A stretch of 36,441 nt of DNA, taken from assembly GCF_001571285.1 (NCBI RefSeq), contig NZ_BCTM01000039.1:1-36441 (forward strand), given 5' to 3'. The stretch's first letter is position 1. Each line of letters opens with the position of its first letter. Source of the DNA: Kluyvera cryocrescens NBRC 102467 (GTDB taxonomy: Bacteria; Pseudomonadota; Gammaproteobacteria; Enterobacterales; Enterobacteriaceae). A program made the translations under genes and the position numbers. Below, piece after piece: positions 1 through 11,318 of the stretch. The notes beneath the pieces are model-generated. The model was not told where the DNA came from. It ran no database searches and saw only the letters and a program-made list of their open reading frames with translations.

Positions 1-804
1 GGAATCCTGGCCACTGGCTTTCAGGTACTTCACGTAGTTATGCAGGCCGCTGATGGAGAGCGCGTCGGGATCCAGCGCCACCACGCCCAGCTTATCTGGC
101 GTGAGGGTGGTTTTCCAGGTGCCGCTAACCGTCTGCGTACCGGTGATCTGTTTAGGATCGCTCAGGTTGGACTCATCCACCTGCGACAGGCGCCACACCT
201 TCTGTTCGTTATCAAACTTCGCGCTGGCGGCATAACGTACGGACTGTAAACGACGCTGGTCGTTGAAGGCATAGATGCTCACGCCTCCCAGTTCATCGTT
301 GCCTTTGACGCGTTCGATATAGACAAAGCTGTGGCCATCTTTCGCCCACATCCCCTGCTGAGTAGACAGCAGCGAGCCGCCGTACATCTGCTGAGCGCGG
401 TAGTTACGCGCCATCTGCTCACCCTGCGGTGCCACCCATTCGCCCATCGCCATGGTCAGCAACACCAGCGGAATAGCCGTTTTCATCACCGCCAGGGCAA
501 CCTGCATCCGGGTAAAGCCGGATGCCTGCATCACGACCAGCTCGCTGCGCTGTGCCAGCATACCCAGCCCCAGCAAAGCTCCCAGCAGCGCGGCCATGGG
601 GAAGAAGATCTGCACATCTTTTGGCGCGCTGAGAATGGTATATAACCCAGCGCCCAGCGCGTCATAGCTCCCCTGCCCCGCCTTTTTCAACTGGTCGACA
701 AACTTGATGATGCCGGAGAGCGACACCAGCATGAACAAGGTCATCATGATGGTGGTAAAAATGGTCTTGCCGATATAGCGGTCAAGGACACCAAATGGCT
801 GCAT
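1..804 (-). CDS. lptG: LptG, LPS export ABC transporter permease (3' end missing)
   Basis: LptG is one of the two inner-membrane permease subunits of the LptB2FG transporter, which extracts lipopolysaccharide from the inner membrane and passes it to LptC and LptA. Translation begins MQPFGVLDRYIGK, as in enteric LptG, and is open for 268 codons to the window edge, out of about 360 in the family, so the last part (beta-jellyroll end and C-terminal membrane helices) lies outside. The ATG shares one base with the lptF stop (TAATG), which implies translational coupling. The visible protein has the usual N-terminal membrane helices followed by the start of the periplasmic jellyroll domain. Identification is by close residue-by-residue agreement with E. 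coli LptG. Confidence 0.96.
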   Translation of the reverse strand, partial: MQPFGVLDRYIGKTIFTTIMMTLFMLVSLSGIIKFVDQLKKAGQGSYDALGAGLYTILSAPKDVQIFFPMAALLGALLGLGMLAQRSELVVMQASGFTRMQVALAVMKTAIPLVLLTMAMGEWVAPQGEQMARNYRAQQMYGGSLLSTQQGMWAKDGHSFVYIERVKGNDELGGVSIYAFNDQRRLQSVRYAASAKFDNEQKVWRLSQVDESNLSDPKQITGTQTVSGTWKTTLTPDKLGVVALDPDALSISGLHNYVKYLKASGQDS

Positions 805-1904
805 TATACCGCTCCTCTCTGCGTGAAACGGGCGCGGATCCGGCGCATAGGGATGGTATCCCACAGGTTTAGCGCCACGGCCAGAGCGAAGTAGAGCACG
901 TTCACCGTCCACATCCATAGTCCAGGGTCAATTTTGCCTTTACCCGCATTAGACTTCAGCGAGGTTTGCAGCAAGAAGAACACCAGGTAGAGCAGCATGG
1001 CCGGCAGCATCGACAGCACGCGCCCCTGACGCGGGTTCACCACGCTCAGCGGAACGACCATCAGCGCCATAATAAAGACCGTCGCTACCAGCGTGAAACG
1101 CCAGTGCAGCTCGGCACGGGCACGGCTGGTATCGGTTTTCCACAGCGTGCTCATGCTCATCTGTTCGGTATCGGTAGGATCCGATGCCACCGCCTGATGA
1201 CCAATCACCGCCTTGTAGTTTTTAAAATCGGTAATGCGGAAGTCGCGCAGCAAGGCGGTGCCTTCAAAGCGGGTCCCCTGGTTTAACGTTACCACCTGAG
1301 AGCCGTCTTTATGCTGAGAGAGCTGGCCAGAATCCGCCACCACCACCGACGGCCGCGCGCTGCCTTTTGGACGAAGCTGCGCCAGGAAGACATCATGGAA
1401 ATTCGCGCCTTTTACGCCTTCGATAAACAGCACCGCATTGCCATCGCTGGATTGCTGGAACTGCCCTTGCGCCAGCGCTGCCATGCCCGGGTTGGCCTTG
1501 GCTTCTGACAGGACTTCATCCTGATGCCGGGACGACCACGGCCCCGCCCACATCACGTTTACGGCAGCGACAATCCCGGTGAACAGAGCCAACACCATCG
1601 CCGCTTTAATCAGTACTGCTTTACTCAGGCCACACGCGTGCATGACCGTAATTTCACTTTCGGTATACAGTTTGCCCAGCGTCATTAATAGACCCAGGAA
1701 CAGACTCAGCGGAAGGATAAGCTGCGCCATTTCAGGCACGCCGAGTCCCAGCAACGAGAGCACCAGGTTTGTCGGGATATCACCGTCAACCGCTGCCCCC
1801 AGAATCCTCACCAGTTTCTGACAAAAGAAGATCAGAAGCAGGATGAAGAGGATGGCAAGCTGGCTTTTTAGCGTCTCCCGCACCAGATATCGTATGATTA
1901 TCAC
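804..1904 (-). CDS. lptF: LptF, LPS export ABC transporter permease
   Basis: LptF is the partner permease of LptG in the LptB2FG lipopolysaccharide exporter of the inner membrane. The 366-residue protein has the family length, with N-terminal hydrophobic helices from about residue 15, a large periplasmic domain from about 125 to 265, and three C-terminal helices from about 270. The start is a GTG at 1904 giving MIIIRYLVRETLK; this matches E. coli LptF, which as I recall also uses GTG. A rare start codon in an essential gene may tune dosage. It is first in the lptF-lptG operon and divergent from pepA. Confidence 0.97.
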   Translation of the reverse strand: MIIIRYLVRETLKSQLAILFILLLIFFCQKLVRILGAAVDGDIPTNLVLSLLGLGVPEMAQLILPLSLFLGLLMTLGKLYTESEITVMHACGLSKAVLIKAAMVLALFTGIVAAVNVMWAGPWSSRHQDEVLSEAKANPGMAALAQGQFQQSSDGNAVLFIEGVKGANFHDVFLAQLRPKGSARPSVVVADSGQLSQHKDGSQVVTLNQGTRFEGTALLRDFRITDFKNYKAVIGHQAVASDPTDTEQMSMSTLWKTDTSRARAELHWRFTLVATVFIMALMVVPLSVVNPRQGRVLSMLPAMLLYLVFFLLQTSLKSNAGKGKIDPGLWMWTVNVLYFALAVALNLWDTIPMRRIRARFTQRGAV

Positions 1905-3683
<1,779 letters not shown>

Positions 3684-3691
3684 GGCTGTCA

Positions 3692-3770
3692 GGCCGGATG
3701 GCGCCACGCTTATCCGGCCAATGAACAGCACGCAGTTGGCTTGATAAGGCGCTTACGTCGCCCTCAGGCA
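3692..3770. repeat. REP/BIME element between pepA and holC
   Basis: An inverted pair GGCCGGAT (3692-3699) and ATCCGGCC (3712-3719) encloses GGCGCCACGCTT, the typical shape of an enterobacterial REP unit. A second, less regular unit with the TTGATAAGGCG core follows at 3740-3770. REP units commonly sit at 3' ends of genes and protect upstream mRNA or bind gyrase, Pol I or IHF. Confidence 0.8.
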
Positions 3771-3772
3771 AT

Positions 3773-3793
3773 AAGGCCGGGTCAACCGGCCTT
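3773..3793 (+). terminator. Hairpin, probable pepA terminator
   Basis: A perfect 8-bp stem AAGGCCGG / CCGGCCTT closes a GTCAA loop about 90 bases after the pepA stop and 32 bases before holC. The following sequence (GCATTTA) is only weakly T-rich, so termination is probably partial and holC-valS may still be partly served by readthrough. Confidence 0.55.
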
Positions 3794-3824
3794 GCATTTA
3801 AATCCACCACAAGAAGCCCCATAT

Positions 3825-4268
3825 ATGAAGAATGCAACGTTCTATATTCTGGACAACGACACCACCGTCGACGACCTCAGCGCCGTCGAACAGTTAGTGT
3901 GTGAAATTGCCGCAGAACGTTGGCGAGCAGGCAAGCGCGTGCTCATCGCCTGTGAAGACGAACAGCAGGCCATTCGCCTGGATGAAGCGCTGTGGACGCG
4001 CCCACCGGAAAGCTTTGTGCCGCATAATCTGGCAGGAGAAGGTCCGCGTGGTGGTGCCCCGGTCGAGATTGCATGGCCTGCGAAGCGTAACAGCAGCCCT
4101 CGCGATATACTGATCAGTCTGCGGGTAAATTTTGCAGATTTTGCCACCGCTTTCACAGAAGTGGTAGACTTCGTCCCTTACGAAGAAACTCTGAAACAAC
4201 TGGCACGCGATCGCTACAAAGCCTACCGCGTGGCTGGTTTTAACCTGAATACGGCAACCTGGAAATAA
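3825..4268 (+). CDS. holC: DNA polymerase III chi subunit HolC
   Basis: HolC (chi) is part of the clamp-loader complex of the replicative DNA polymerase. It pairs with psi (HolD) and contacts single-strand binding protein. The ATG at 3825 gives [14 protein letters not shown] and 147 residues, exactly the E. coli length. The same frame is open further upstream, but that stretch lies in the REP/terminator region and has no homology. The stop TAA shares one base with the valS ATG (TAATG), so the two genes are translationally coupled, as in E. coli. The C-terminal [17 protein letters not shown] is conserved. Confidence 0.97.
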   Translation: MKNATFYILDNDTTVDDLSAVEQLVCEIAAERWRAGKRVLIACEDEQQAIRLDEALWTRPPESFVPHNLAGEGPRGGAPVEIAWPAKRNSSPRDILISLRVNFADFATAFTEVVDFVPYEETLKQLARDRYKAYRVAGFNLNTATWK

Positions 4269-7123
4269 TGGAAAAGACATATAACCCACAAGATATCGAA
4301 CAGCCGCTTTACGAGCACTGGGAAAAGCAGGGCTATTTCAAGCCTAACGGCGATGAAAGCAAAGAGTCCTTCTGCATCATGATCCCGCCGCCGAACGTCA
4401 CCGGCAGTTTGCATATGGGTCATGCTTTCCAGCAGACCATCATGGACACCATGATCCGCTATCAGCGCATGCAGGGTAAAAACACCCTGTGGCAGGCTGG
4501 TACTGACCACGCGGGCATTGCGACCCAAATGGTGGTTGAGCGTAAAATTGCCGCAGAAGAAGGTAAAACCCGTCACGACTACGGTCGCGATGCCTTTATC
4601 GATAAAATCTGGCAGTGGAAAGCGGAATCCGGCGGCACCATTACCCGTCAGATGCGTCGTCTCGGCAACTCTGTTGACTGGGAGCGCGAGCGCTTCACCA
4701 TGGACGAAGGCCTTTCCAATGCCGTGAAAGAAGTCTTTGTCCGCCTGTACAAAGAAGATCTGATTTACCGTGGCAAGCGCCTGGTCAACTGGGACCCGAA
4801 ACTGCGCACCGCCATCTCTGATCTGGAAGTGGAAAACCGCGAGTCTAAAGGCTCAATGTGGCATATCCGCTATCCGCTGGCTGACGGCGCGAAAACCGCT
4901 GACGGTAAAGATTACCTGGTGGTCGCCACCACCCGTCCGGAAACCATCCTCGGCGATACCGGCGTGGCCGTGAACCCGGAAGATCCACGCTACAAAGATC
5001 TGATCGGCAAATTCGTGATTCTGCCGCTGGTCGATCGCCGTATTCCAATCGTTGGCGATGAACACGCCGATATGGAAAAAGGCACCGGCTGCGTGAAAAT
5101 CACCCCTGCGCACGACTTTAACGACTATGAAGTCGGTCGTCGCCATGCGCTGCCGATGATCAATATTCTGACCTTTGATGGCGACATTCGCGAAACCGCA
5201 GAAGTGTACGACACCAAAGGCGAAGAGTCTGACGTTTACTCCAATGCTATCCCGGCCGAGTTCCAGAAGCTGGAACGCTTTGCTGCGCGTAAAGCGATTG
5301 TTGCTGCCATCGACGCGATGGGCCTGCTGGAAGAGATCAAACCACACGACCTGACCGTCCCTTACGGCGATCGCGGCGGCGTGGTTATTGAGCCAATGCT
5401 GACCGACCAGTGGTACGTACGTGCCGACGTGCTGGCGAAGCCTGCCGTGGAAGCGGTAGAAAACGGCGATATCCAGTTCGTGCCGAAGCAGTATGAAAAC
5501 ATGTACTTCTCCTGGATGCGTGATATTCAGGACTGGTGTATTTCTCGTCAGCTGTGGTGGGGTCACCGTATCCCGGCATGGTATGACAACGACGGTAACG
5601 TCTATGTTGGCCGTACCGAAGAAGAAGTGCGTAGCGAAAACAACCTCGGCGCCGACGTTGCGCTGCGTCAGGACGAAGACGTTCTCGACACCTGGTTCTC
5701 CTCCGCGCTGTGGACCTTCTCTACCCTGGGCTGGCCGGAAAATACCGACGCGCTGCGTCAGTTCCACCCAACCAGCGTGATGGTTTCCGGCTTCGACATC
5801 ATCTTCTTCTGGATTGCCCGCATGATCATGATGACCATGCACTTCATCAAAGATGAAAACGGCAAACCGCAGGTTCCGTTCCATACCGTCTACATGACCG
5901 GTCTGATTCGCGACGATGAAGGGCAGAAGATGTCCAAATCCAAGGGTAACGTAATTGACCCACTGGATATGGTTGATGGTATTTCTCTGGCCGACCTGCT
6001 GGAAAAACGTACCGGCAACATGATGCAGCCGCAACTGGCTGAGAAAATTGCCAAGCGTACCGAGAAGCAGTTCCCGGACGGCATCGAACCACACGGTACC
6101 GACGCCCTGCGTTTCACCCTGGCGGCACTGGCCTCTACCGGCCGTGATATCAACTGGGATATGAAGCGTCTGGAAGGTTACCGTAACTTCTGTAACAAGC
6201 TGTGGAACGCCAGCCGCTTCGTGCTGATGAATACCGAAGATCAGGATTGCGGCTTCAACGGCGGTGAAAAAACGCTGTCGCTGGCGGATCGTTGGATCCT
6301 CGCAGAATTCAATCAGACCACCAAAGCGTACCGCGAAGCGCTGGATAACTTCCGCTTCGATATCGCCGCGGGTATTCTGTATGAGTTCACCTGGAACCAG
6401 TTCTGTGACTGGTACCTGGAGCTGACCAAACCGGTAATGAACGGGGGTTCTGAGTCTGAACTGCGCGGCACCCGTAACACGCTGGTGACCGTCCTGGAAG
6501 GCCTGCTGCGTCTGGCGCACCCAATCATTCCATTCATCACCGAGACCATCTGGCAGCGCGTGAAGGTCATTTGCGGCAACACCGCTGACACCATCATGCT
6601 GCAGCCGTTCCCGGCGTACGATGCGTCCCAGGTTGATGAAGCGGCTCTGGCCGATACCGAATGGCTGAAGCAGGCGATCGTTGCCGTGCGTAACATCCGC
6701 GCGGAAATGAACATCGCTCCAGGCAAACCGCTCGAACTGCTGCTGCGCGGTTGCAGCGAAGAAGCGATTCGTCGCGTTAACGACAACCGTAGCTTCCTGC
6801 TGAACCTGGCGCGTCTGGAGAGCATCACTCTGCTGCCTGCGGATGACAAAGGCCCGGTTTCCGTGACCAAAATCATCGACGGCGCTGAGCTGCTGATCCC
6901 GATGGCTGGCCTCATCAACAAAGACGATGAGCTGGCGCGTCTGGCGAAAGAAGTGGCGAAAATCGAAGGCGAAATCAGTCGTATCGAAAACAAACTGTCT
7001 AACGAAGGCTTTGTGGCGCGCGCACCGGAAGCGGTGATTGCCAAAGAGCGTGAGAAACTGGACGGTTACGCGGAAGCAAAAGCGAAGCTGATTGAACAGC
7101 AGGCGGTTATCGCCGCGCTGTAA
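4268..7123 (+). CDS. valS: Valyl-tRNA synthetase
   Basis: ValS is the class I synthetase that activates valine and charges tRNA-Val in the cytoplasm, with a CP1 editing domain that hydrolyses mischarged Thr-tRNA. It has 951 residues, as in E. coli. The HIGH-type motif is HMGH at 49-52, and the KMSKS loop is at 554-558. The editing domain lies between them, containing [17 protein letters not shown] near 217-233. A C-terminal coiled-coil arm (about 880-951, rich in Lys/Glu) is present. The start overlaps holC by one base. A REP element and a strong terminator follow the stop. Confidence 0.99.
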   Translation: MEKTYNPQDIEQPLYEHWEKQGYFKPNGDESKESFCIMIPPPNVTGSLHMGHAFQQTIMDTMIRYQRMQGKNTLWQAGTDHAGIATQMVVERKIAAEEGKTRHDYGRDAFIDKIWQWKAESGGTITRQMRRLGNSVDWERERFTMDEGLSNAVKEVFVRLYKEDLIYRGKRLVNWDPKLRTAISDLEVENRESKGSMWHIRYPLADGAKTADGKDYLVVATTRPETILGDTGVAVNPEDPRYKDLIGKFVILPLVDRRIPIVGDEHADMEKGTGCVKITPAHDFNDYEVGRRHALPMINILTFDGDIRETAEVYDTKGEESDVYSNAIPAEFQKLERFAARKAIVAAIDAMGLLEEIKPHDLTVPYGDRGGVVIEPMLTDQWYVRADVLAKPAVEAVENGDIQFVPKQYENMYFSWMRDIQDWCISRQLWWGHRIPAWYDNDGNVYVGRTEEEVRSENNLGADVALRQDEDVLDTWFSSALWTFSTLGWPENTDALRQFHPTSVMVSGFDIIFFWIARMIMMTMHFIKDENGKPQVPFHTVYMTGLIRDDEGQKMSKSKGNVIDPLDMVDGISLADLLEKRTGNMMQPQLAEKIAKRTEKQFPDGIEPHGTDALRFTLAALASTGRDINWDMKRLEGYRNFCNKLWNASRFVLMNTEDQDCGFNGGEKTLSLADRWILAEFNQTTKAYREALDNFRFDIAAGILYEFTWNQFCDWYLELTKPVMNGGSESELRGTRNTLVTVLEGLLRLAHPIIPFITETIWQRVKVICGNTADTIMLQPFPAYDASQVDEAALADTEWLKQAIVAVRNIRAEMNIAPGKPLELLLRGCSEEAIRRVNDNRSFLLNLARLESITLLPADDKGPVSVTKIIDGAELLIPMAGLINKDDELARLAKEVAKIEGEISRIENKLSNEGFVARAPEAVIAKEREKLDGYAEAKAKLIEQQAVIAAL

Positions 7124-7135
7124 GGCCCCAGGACG

Positions 7136-7226
7136 GAGCCTGTCGGTTTCCCGGATACGCAACGCTTATCCGGCCCGCAGGCCCCTGAAAATCGGGAGGA
7201 GAAGTACAGCGCCATCCGACACGGCC
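7136..7226. repeat. REP/BIME element after valS
   Basis: CCGGATA (7151-7157) and TATCCGG (7167-7173) form a REP-type hairpin. TGTCGG (7141-7146) and CCGACA (7216-7221) form an outer inverted pair, and the GCGCCATCC tail at 7210-7218 is another REP end. The element fills the gap between the valS stop and the terminator. Confidence 0.65.
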
Positions 7227-7233
7227 ACCCAAT

Positions 7234-7267
7234 AAAAGCCTCTGACCCCATGGCTCAGAGGCTTTTT
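7234..7267 (+). terminator. Rho-independent terminator of holC-valS
   Basis: A perfect 12-bp stem AAAAGCCTCTGA (7234-7245) / TCAGAGGCTTTT (7255-7266) with a 9-base loop ends in a T run. It sits 110 bases after the valS stop and before yjgM. Because the stem is A-rich at its base and T-rich at its end, it could work in both directions. Confidence 0.93.
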
Positions 7268-7348
7268 GTTGAATTATCCTCGCTTGCGCTTCCCCTCCCG
7301 GCAGTGTTATTAACTGCATATGTTCCACGTTTATGTCATGAGTTTGCT

Positions 7349-7852
7349 ATGAGTGTTGTTACTCCCGTTGCTGCGACCCTTCGCCGAATAATGGCTGAAG
7401 ATAATGCTGCTATCGCCTCCGTCATTCGTCAGGTATCGGCCGAGTATGGTTTGACCGCGGATAAAGGCTATACGGTAGCCGACCCTAATCTGGACGAACT
7501 GTTCGACGTTTATAGCCAGCCAGGTGCGGCGTATTGGGTGATTGAACAGAATGGTGAGATTGTTGGCGGCGGTGGCGTTGCCCCGCTCAGCTGTAGCGAA
7601 CCGGGCATTTGCGAACTGCAGAAGATGTATTTTTTATCCCGCGCGCGCGGGCAAGGTCTGGCGAAGAAACTCGCGCTGACGGCGCTGGAATATGCCCGTG
7701 AGCAGGGCTTTAAGCAATGCTATCTGGAGACAACGGCATTTCTGACGGAGGCCATTCGTCTGTATGAACGTCTTGGTTTTGCACACATTGCCGAACCGCT
7801 AGGCTGTACCGGCCACGTCGACTGCGAAGTGAGAATGCTAAAACCCCTTTGA
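7349..7852 (+). CDS. yjgM: GNAT-family N-acetyltransferase YjgM
   Basis: This is a GNAT acetyltransferase that uses acetyl-CoA; its substrate is not established. The ATG at 7349 gives 167 residues, equal to E. coli YjgM, and matches it closely over [19 protein letters not shown]. The acetyl-CoA pyrophosphate loop is R-x-x-G-x-[AG] type ([10 protein letters not shown], about residues 98-107). The strongly conserved [21 protein letters not shown] at the C-terminal half is typical of the family. The frame is open back to 7250, but that part is inside the valS terminator. The gene has its own short upstream region and overlaps a bidirectional hairpin at its 3' end. Confidence 0.93.
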   Translation: MSVVTPVAATLRRIMAEDNAAIASVIRQVSAEYGLTADKGYTVADPNLDELFDVYSQPGAAYWVIEQNGEIVGGGGVAPLSCSEPGICELQKMYFLSRARGQGLAKKLALTALEYAREQGFKQCYLETTAFLTEAIRLYERLGFAHIAEPLGCTGHVDCEVRMLKPL

Positions 7853-7867
7853 GCGTTCAAAGGGGTT
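7842..7867. terminator. Bidirectional hairpin between yjgM and 7874-8704
   Basis: An 11-bp perfect stem AACCCCTTTGA (7842-7852) / TCAAAGGGGTT (7857-7867) has a GCGT loop. It includes the yjgM stop codon and lies seven bases beyond the stop of the convergent gene, so it probably terminates both. Confidence 0.8.
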
Positions 7868-7873
7868 CCCGGT

Positions 7874-8704
7874 TTACTGCATTTCAGGCGATAGCGCTAA
7901 ACGAACGACGCCCGCGGCATTCGCTTCCGGCAGCGCCAGAACCTGCGACCAGAAATCCTGCACCAGTCCACAGGCCACTTTCTCTTTGCCGACACCTTTG
8001 TTCGGATCGGACATGATGTCGATATCCTGCCCGTAACGCTGTACCAGCCCCGGGCCAATAGCCTGCATATCCGCCAGCGCCTGCTGTTTTTCCTGCGGCG
8101 TCACCGTGTGTTTATTTGGCCCGTAGGCGGCACGCATCATCCGCGCATCGCTCTCGGTACGGCGAGCGAGGACTTCATGCGAAATCACCTTCACCGGGTT
8201 GATACCGCCTTTGACCGCAGGGAACAGGAAGCGGAAGCACACATCATCACCGCTGGCCTGTGCTTGAGCAATCTGCTCAAGGTTGATTTTCATATACTCA
8301 ACCACGTTGGCATCAGGAGCTTGCTGTAGGCGAGCCATCTGTAGCTGTAGAATTTGCGGCTGGATGGCATCGATAATCTGCTGCTGATCTTTGCCCGCCT
8401 TTTTCATCTGCACCGACAGTTCAAGAATATGCTGCCAGAACGCCGGGTCCTGTTCCTTGATAACCTGGAACGTCGGCATCGCCATCATCGCCGATTCGAA
8501 TTTCTGCTCTTCGGTCTGTCCATAATCCGGGCTCATGCGCGGTATGAGATAGTGCACGTCAAACAGATTCCAGCCTATAATCGCCACCACAAAAATCACG
8601 GCGCCGGCGGCCTTCCCAACCCAACCCTTTTTACGAAACACGCCAACTATCACGGCAATCACCGCACCAATGTAGCCGGCCAAAATTACGTGAGCCCAGT
8701 TCAT
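7874..8704 (-). CDS. Hypothetical membrane-anchored protein, 276 aa
   Basis: I do not recognise an established function. The 276-residue protein begins with two hydrophobic segments (about residues 5-23 and 33-50) separated by a short KKGWVGK loop. The remaining ~220 residues are soluble, mostly predicted helical and Gln/Ala-rich, with cysteines near 155 and 245. The topology suggests an inner-membrane anchor with both termini on one side of the membrane. The ATG at 8704 follows AAGGAT. It lies where E. coli has yjgN, but it does not resemble the DUF898 protein YjgN. I recall near-identical proteins in Klebsiella and related genera being labelled topoisomerase II; nothing in the sequence supports that name. 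It appears to be monocistronic. Confidence 0.82.
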   Translation of the reverse strand: MNWAHVILAGYIGAVIAVIVGVFRKKGWVGKAAGAVIFVVAIIGWNLFDVHYLIPRMSPDYGQTEEQKFESAMMAMPTFQVIKEQDPAFWQHILELSVQMKKAGKDQQQIIDAIQPQILQLQMARLQQAPDANVVEYMKINLEQIAQAQASGDDVCFRFLFPAVKGGINPVKVISHEVLARRTESDARMMRAAYGPNKHTVTPQEKQQALADMQAIGPGLVQRYGQDIDIMSDPNKGVGKEKVACGLVQDFWSQVLALPEANAAGVVRLALSPEMQ

Positions 8705-8847
8705 TAACCATCCTTATTCCAATCAATAGTTCTACCGGGGATTATATTTCCCCTTTATGAATGTTGATTATTGCGGCAACGGACGGGTATTTCCAGCCAC
8801 CAGATTTTCATCTGCGAGGGCGTTGACGATTCAGGGAAGTGGGGAAA

Positions 8848-8863
8848 CGGCGCAAACGCGCCG
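8848..8863 (-). terminator. Weak hairpin after miaE
   Basis: A 6-bp stem CGGCGC / GCGCCG with a 4-base loop is followed on the minus strand by TTTCCCC, ten bases after the miaE stop. It is a plausible weak terminator. The rest of the 169-base gap (8705-8873) shows no gene and no clear site. Confidence 0.5.
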
Positions 8864-8873
8864 GGACACAAGG

Positions 8874-9632
8874 CTATACAGGCACACCACTGTGAAAGCG
8901 GAACTCGTCATCGGCAGAGGTAATCAGCGCCGCCTCGACTTCACCAAAGAAACGCACGCGCTCGCTGATATCACCGGCGGCAATCTGCTCGGCCAGCGTC
9001 AGGTAGTCCTGATAATGCCGCGCTTCTGAGCGCAGTAGCGACAGATAAAACGCCTGCAAATCGTCATCCAGATACGGTGCCAGTGCGGCAAATCGTTCGC
9101 AGGATCGCGCTTCGATGTAGGCACCGCAAATCAACTTATCAATCAGCGTTAGCGGTTCGTGGGTACGCACCTCTTTGAGCATACCTTTCGCGTAGCGACT
9201 GGCGGTGATTTTCACATAGGGAATGTCACGGCGCTGCATGGCTTCACGCACCTGCCAGAAGTGGTGCAGTTCTTCTTTAATCAGCAGCACCATGCTGTCG
9301 ATAAGCTGACGCCCCCACGGGTCGTCGGTTTTCGGCATCACGCCTTTGCCTATCTGTTTGTTCAGCGCCGCAAAATCGGGCTCTTCGCCGTCGCGAAAGG
9401 TGAATGCTTCATACGGCTTTAGCCATTCCAGAAGCGCCTGAGAGCCCTCTTTATCCGCCACATATTTACGCACCATCAGCATCGCGGTTTGCGCCGCTTT
9501 GAGCTCGCACACCAGGTGATCAGTCAGCAGCAGAGGAAGATTTTCAGGTAAGCGCGCTTGATCCAGCCACGCCTGAGGCGTTTTGCAGTGCAGGAAGCGA
9601 TAAACAGGGGAGAGTATTTGCGGGTAGTCCAT
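8874..9632 (-). CDS. miaE: tRNA-(ms(2)io(6)A37) hydroxylase MiaE
   Basis: MiaE is an oxygen-dependent carboxylate-bridged diiron enzyme that hydroxylates the isopentenyl group of ms2i6A37 in tRNAs reading UNN codons. The four-helix-bundle iron ligands are visible: Glu43 (VCELKAAQTA), Glu121 and His124 (EELHHF), Glu174/Glu179 (EARSCER), and Glu203 and His206 (SEARHY). The length of 252 residues is near that of Salmonella MiaE. E. coli K-12 lacks the gene, while Salmonella, Klebsiella and others have it, so it is informative about the host. The ATG at 9632 follows AAGGATCC. It lies 53 bases downstream of rraB, separated by a strong hairpin, and may be co-transcribed with it. Confidence 0.95.
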   Translation of the reverse strand: MDYPQILSPVYRFLHCKTPQAWLDQARLPENLPLLLTDHLVCELKAAQTAMLMVRKYVADKEGSQALLEWLKPYEAFTFRDGEEPDFAALNKQIGKGVMPKTDDPWGRQLIDSMVLLIKEELHHFWQVREAMQRRDIPYVKITASRYAKGMLKEVRTHEPLTLIDKLICGAYIEARSCERFAALAPYLDDDLQAFYLSLLRSEARHYQDYLTLAEQIAAGDISERVRFFGEVEAALITSADDEFRFHSGVPV

Positions 9633-9646
9633 TCCGGGATCCTTGA

Positions 9647-9672
9647 CCTACGGCAGCGGGTGCTGCCGTAGG
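9647..9672 (-). terminator. Strong hairpin between rraB and miaE
   Basis: An 11-bp perfect stem CCTACGGCAGC / GCTGCCGTAGG with a 4-base loop lies 13 bases after the rraB stop and 14 bases before the miaE start. It has no T run on either strand. It may therefore be a partial terminator or an mRNA-stabilising 3' end rather than a strong intrinsic terminator. Confidence 0.6.
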
Positions 9673-9685
9673 GAATCAAGATGAC

Positions 9686-10105
9686 TTAGTGGCGAACGCC
9701 ATCGTCGTCTTCGTCGACTTCATCTTCGTCGTCGTCACCTTCTTCACCGTTAGGATCTTCGTAGTAGGTGCCCCACCCGTCGTAATCGACTTCAAATTTC
9801 TCAGCCAGATTCATCAGCTGCTCAACCTGAGCGTCAATAAGCTCAGCGTTCAGCGCACATTCGCTGAGAATATCGCAGCAGATGACGGTATCGCCCTCTT
9901 CCACTTCCAGCTCTTCCGGTTCGGTCACTTCGTAACCCATCTTGAACGCTTCAACCGCCGCTTTTTCCAGGCTTTCGAAATCGTCTGCAGAAAGGTGGTG
10001 TTCAATGGTGTACAGCGCGTCAGGATCGCTGCCGTCTTCCAGCAGTTCTTCAATGATCAGACGTGTTTCTTCACGCTGTTCTTCCAGGTGTTCCGGGTTT
10101 GCCAT
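9686..10105 (-). CDS. rraB: Ribonuclease E inhibitor RraB
   Basis: RraB binds the C-terminal scaffold of RNase E and inhibits it, changing degradosome composition and the decay of many mRNAs. The 139-residue protein matches E. coli RraB (138) along its length. Its highly acidic C-terminus ([13 protein letters not shown]) is typical of the family. The ATG at 10105 follows a GAGG-type site (GAGGAACGAGCC). It is divergent from argI; the 160-base gap holds the ARG boxes on the argI side. Confidence 0.96.
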   Translation of the reverse strand: MANPEHLEEQREETRLIIEELLEDGSDPDALYTIEHHLSADDFESLEKAAVEAFKMGYEVTEPEELEVEEGDTVICCDILSECALNAELIDAQVEQLMNLAEKFEVDYDGWGTYYEDPNGEEGDDDEDEVDEDDDGVRH

Positions 10106-10199
10106 GGCTCGTTCCTCATAATGTGGCTGATACTCTTATTGTCACATACCGTTGCCATTGCCTCCACCTTTCCGATAAAGATTTGTTATTGGGGTTGCA

Positions 10200-10238
10200 A
10201 ATGAATATTCATCCATATAAAGTGAATTTTAATTCAAT
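10200..10238 (+). promoter_or_regulatory. Tandem ARG boxes (ArgR operator) of argI
   Basis: Two 18-bp ARG boxes are separated by 3 bp, the canonical ArgR hexamer arrangement. Box 2 (10221-10238, AGTGAATTTTAATTCAAT) matches the consensus TGAAT-N4-ATTCA perfectly. Box 1 (10200-10217) has a perfect left half and ATCCA in the right half. A candidate promoter, TTGTTA (10183-10188) and TATTCA (10206-10211) with 17 bp spacing, overlaps box 1, which fits arginine-dependent repression by ArgR. The exact promoter hexamers are uncertain; the operators are clear. Confidence 0.92.
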
Positions 10239-10265
10239 AAGTGGCTTGAGCCAGGTGAGGGAAAA

Positions 10266-11270
10266 ATGTCTAGTCTGTATAAAAAGCACTTCTTAAAATT
10301 ACTCGATTTTACCCCTGCAGAAATCACCACCCTGCTGCAACTCGCGGCAAAACTCAAAGCGGATAAAAAGAACGGCACGGAGTCGCCGAACCTGACCGGT
10401 AAAAACATCGCGCTCATCTTCGAAAAAGACTCAACCCGTACACGATGCTCTTTCGAAGTTGCCGCTTACGATCAGGGCGCTCGCGCCACTTATCTCGGAT
10501 CCAGCGGTAGCCAGATTGGCCACAAAGAGTCGATCAAAGACACCGCCCGCGTGCTGGGTCGGATGTATGACGGTATCCAGTACCGTGGCTACGGCCAGGA
10601 GATCGTCGAAACGCTGGCGGAATATGCCGGTGTCCCGGTGTGGAACGGCCTGACCGACGAATTCCACCCAACCCAACTGCTGGCAGACCTGCTCACCATG
10701 CAGGAGCACTTGCCGGGCAAAGCGTTCAACGAGATGACGCTGGTGTACGCCGGTGATGCGCGTAACAACATGGGTAACTCAATGCTGGAAGCCGCAGCGT
10801 TAACCGGTCTCGACCTGCGTCTGGTTGCGCCGCAAGCGTGCTGGCCGGAAGCGAGCCTGGTCGCGGAATGTAAAGCATTGGCGCAGAAGAATGGCGGTAA
10901 TGTCACGCTGACCGAAGATATTGCCAGCGGCGTGAAGGGCGCGGACTTTATCTATACCGACGTATGGGTATCGATGGGCGAAGCCAAAGAGAAATGGGCC
11001 GAACGTATCGCCCTGCTGCGCGATTATCAGGTCAACAGCGCGATGATGAAGCTAACCGGCAACCCGCAGGTCAAATTCCTGCACTGCCTGCCAGCGTTCC
11101 ATGATGACCAGACCACGCTGGGTAAGAAAATGGCAGCAGAGTACGGTATGCATGGCGGGATGGAAGTGACCGATGAGGTCTTTGAATCTGCGGCGAGCGT
11201 GGTGTTTGATCAGGCGGAAAACCGGATGCACACCATCAAAGCCGTAATGGTGGCGACGCTGTCGCAGTAA
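10266..11270 (+). CDS. argI: Ornithine carbamoyltransferase ArgI
   Basis: ArgI condenses ornithine with carbamoyl phosphate to make citrulline in arginine biosynthesis; it is a cytoplasmic trimer. It has 334 residues, as in E. coli. The carbamoyl-phosphate loop STRTR is at 56-60, HPTQ is near residues 134-137, and the ornithine/catalytic loop HCLPAFHDD is near 272-280. The ATG at 10266 follows CAGGTGAGGG. Expression is controlled by the upstream ARG boxes. A CCCTCTC-type hairpin lies beyond the stop. Confidence 0.98.
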   Translation: MSSLYKKHFLKLLDFTPAEITTLLQLAAKLKADKKNGTESPNLTGKNIALIFEKDSTRTRCSFEVAAYDQGARATYLGSSGSQIGHKESIKDTARVLGRMYDGIQYRGYGQEIVETLAEYAGVPVWNGLTDEFHPTQLLADLLTMQEHLPGKAFNEMTLVYAGDARNNMGNSMLEAAALTGLDLRLVAPQACWPEASLVAECKALAQKNGGNVTLTEDIASGVKGADFIYTDVWVSMGEAKEKWAERIALLRDYQVNSAMMKLTGNPQVKFLHCLPAFHDDQTTLGKKMAAEYGMHGGMEVTDEVFESAASVVFDQAENRMHTIKAVMVATLSQ

Positions 11271-11318
11271 TTCTCCTCATTCAGTGAAAACGCGGGGAAC
11301 CGTTGTTCGCTTCACCCA

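Noticed and set aside
4853-7162. Long minus-strand open frame (769 codons) opposite valS
   Set aside because: It mirrors the codons of valS, a clear gene with its full family length; the translation is His/Arg/Phe-rich with no domain.
7250-7348. Upstream start for yjgM
   Set aside because: It begins within the valS terminator; the ATG at 7349 gives the exact E. coli length.
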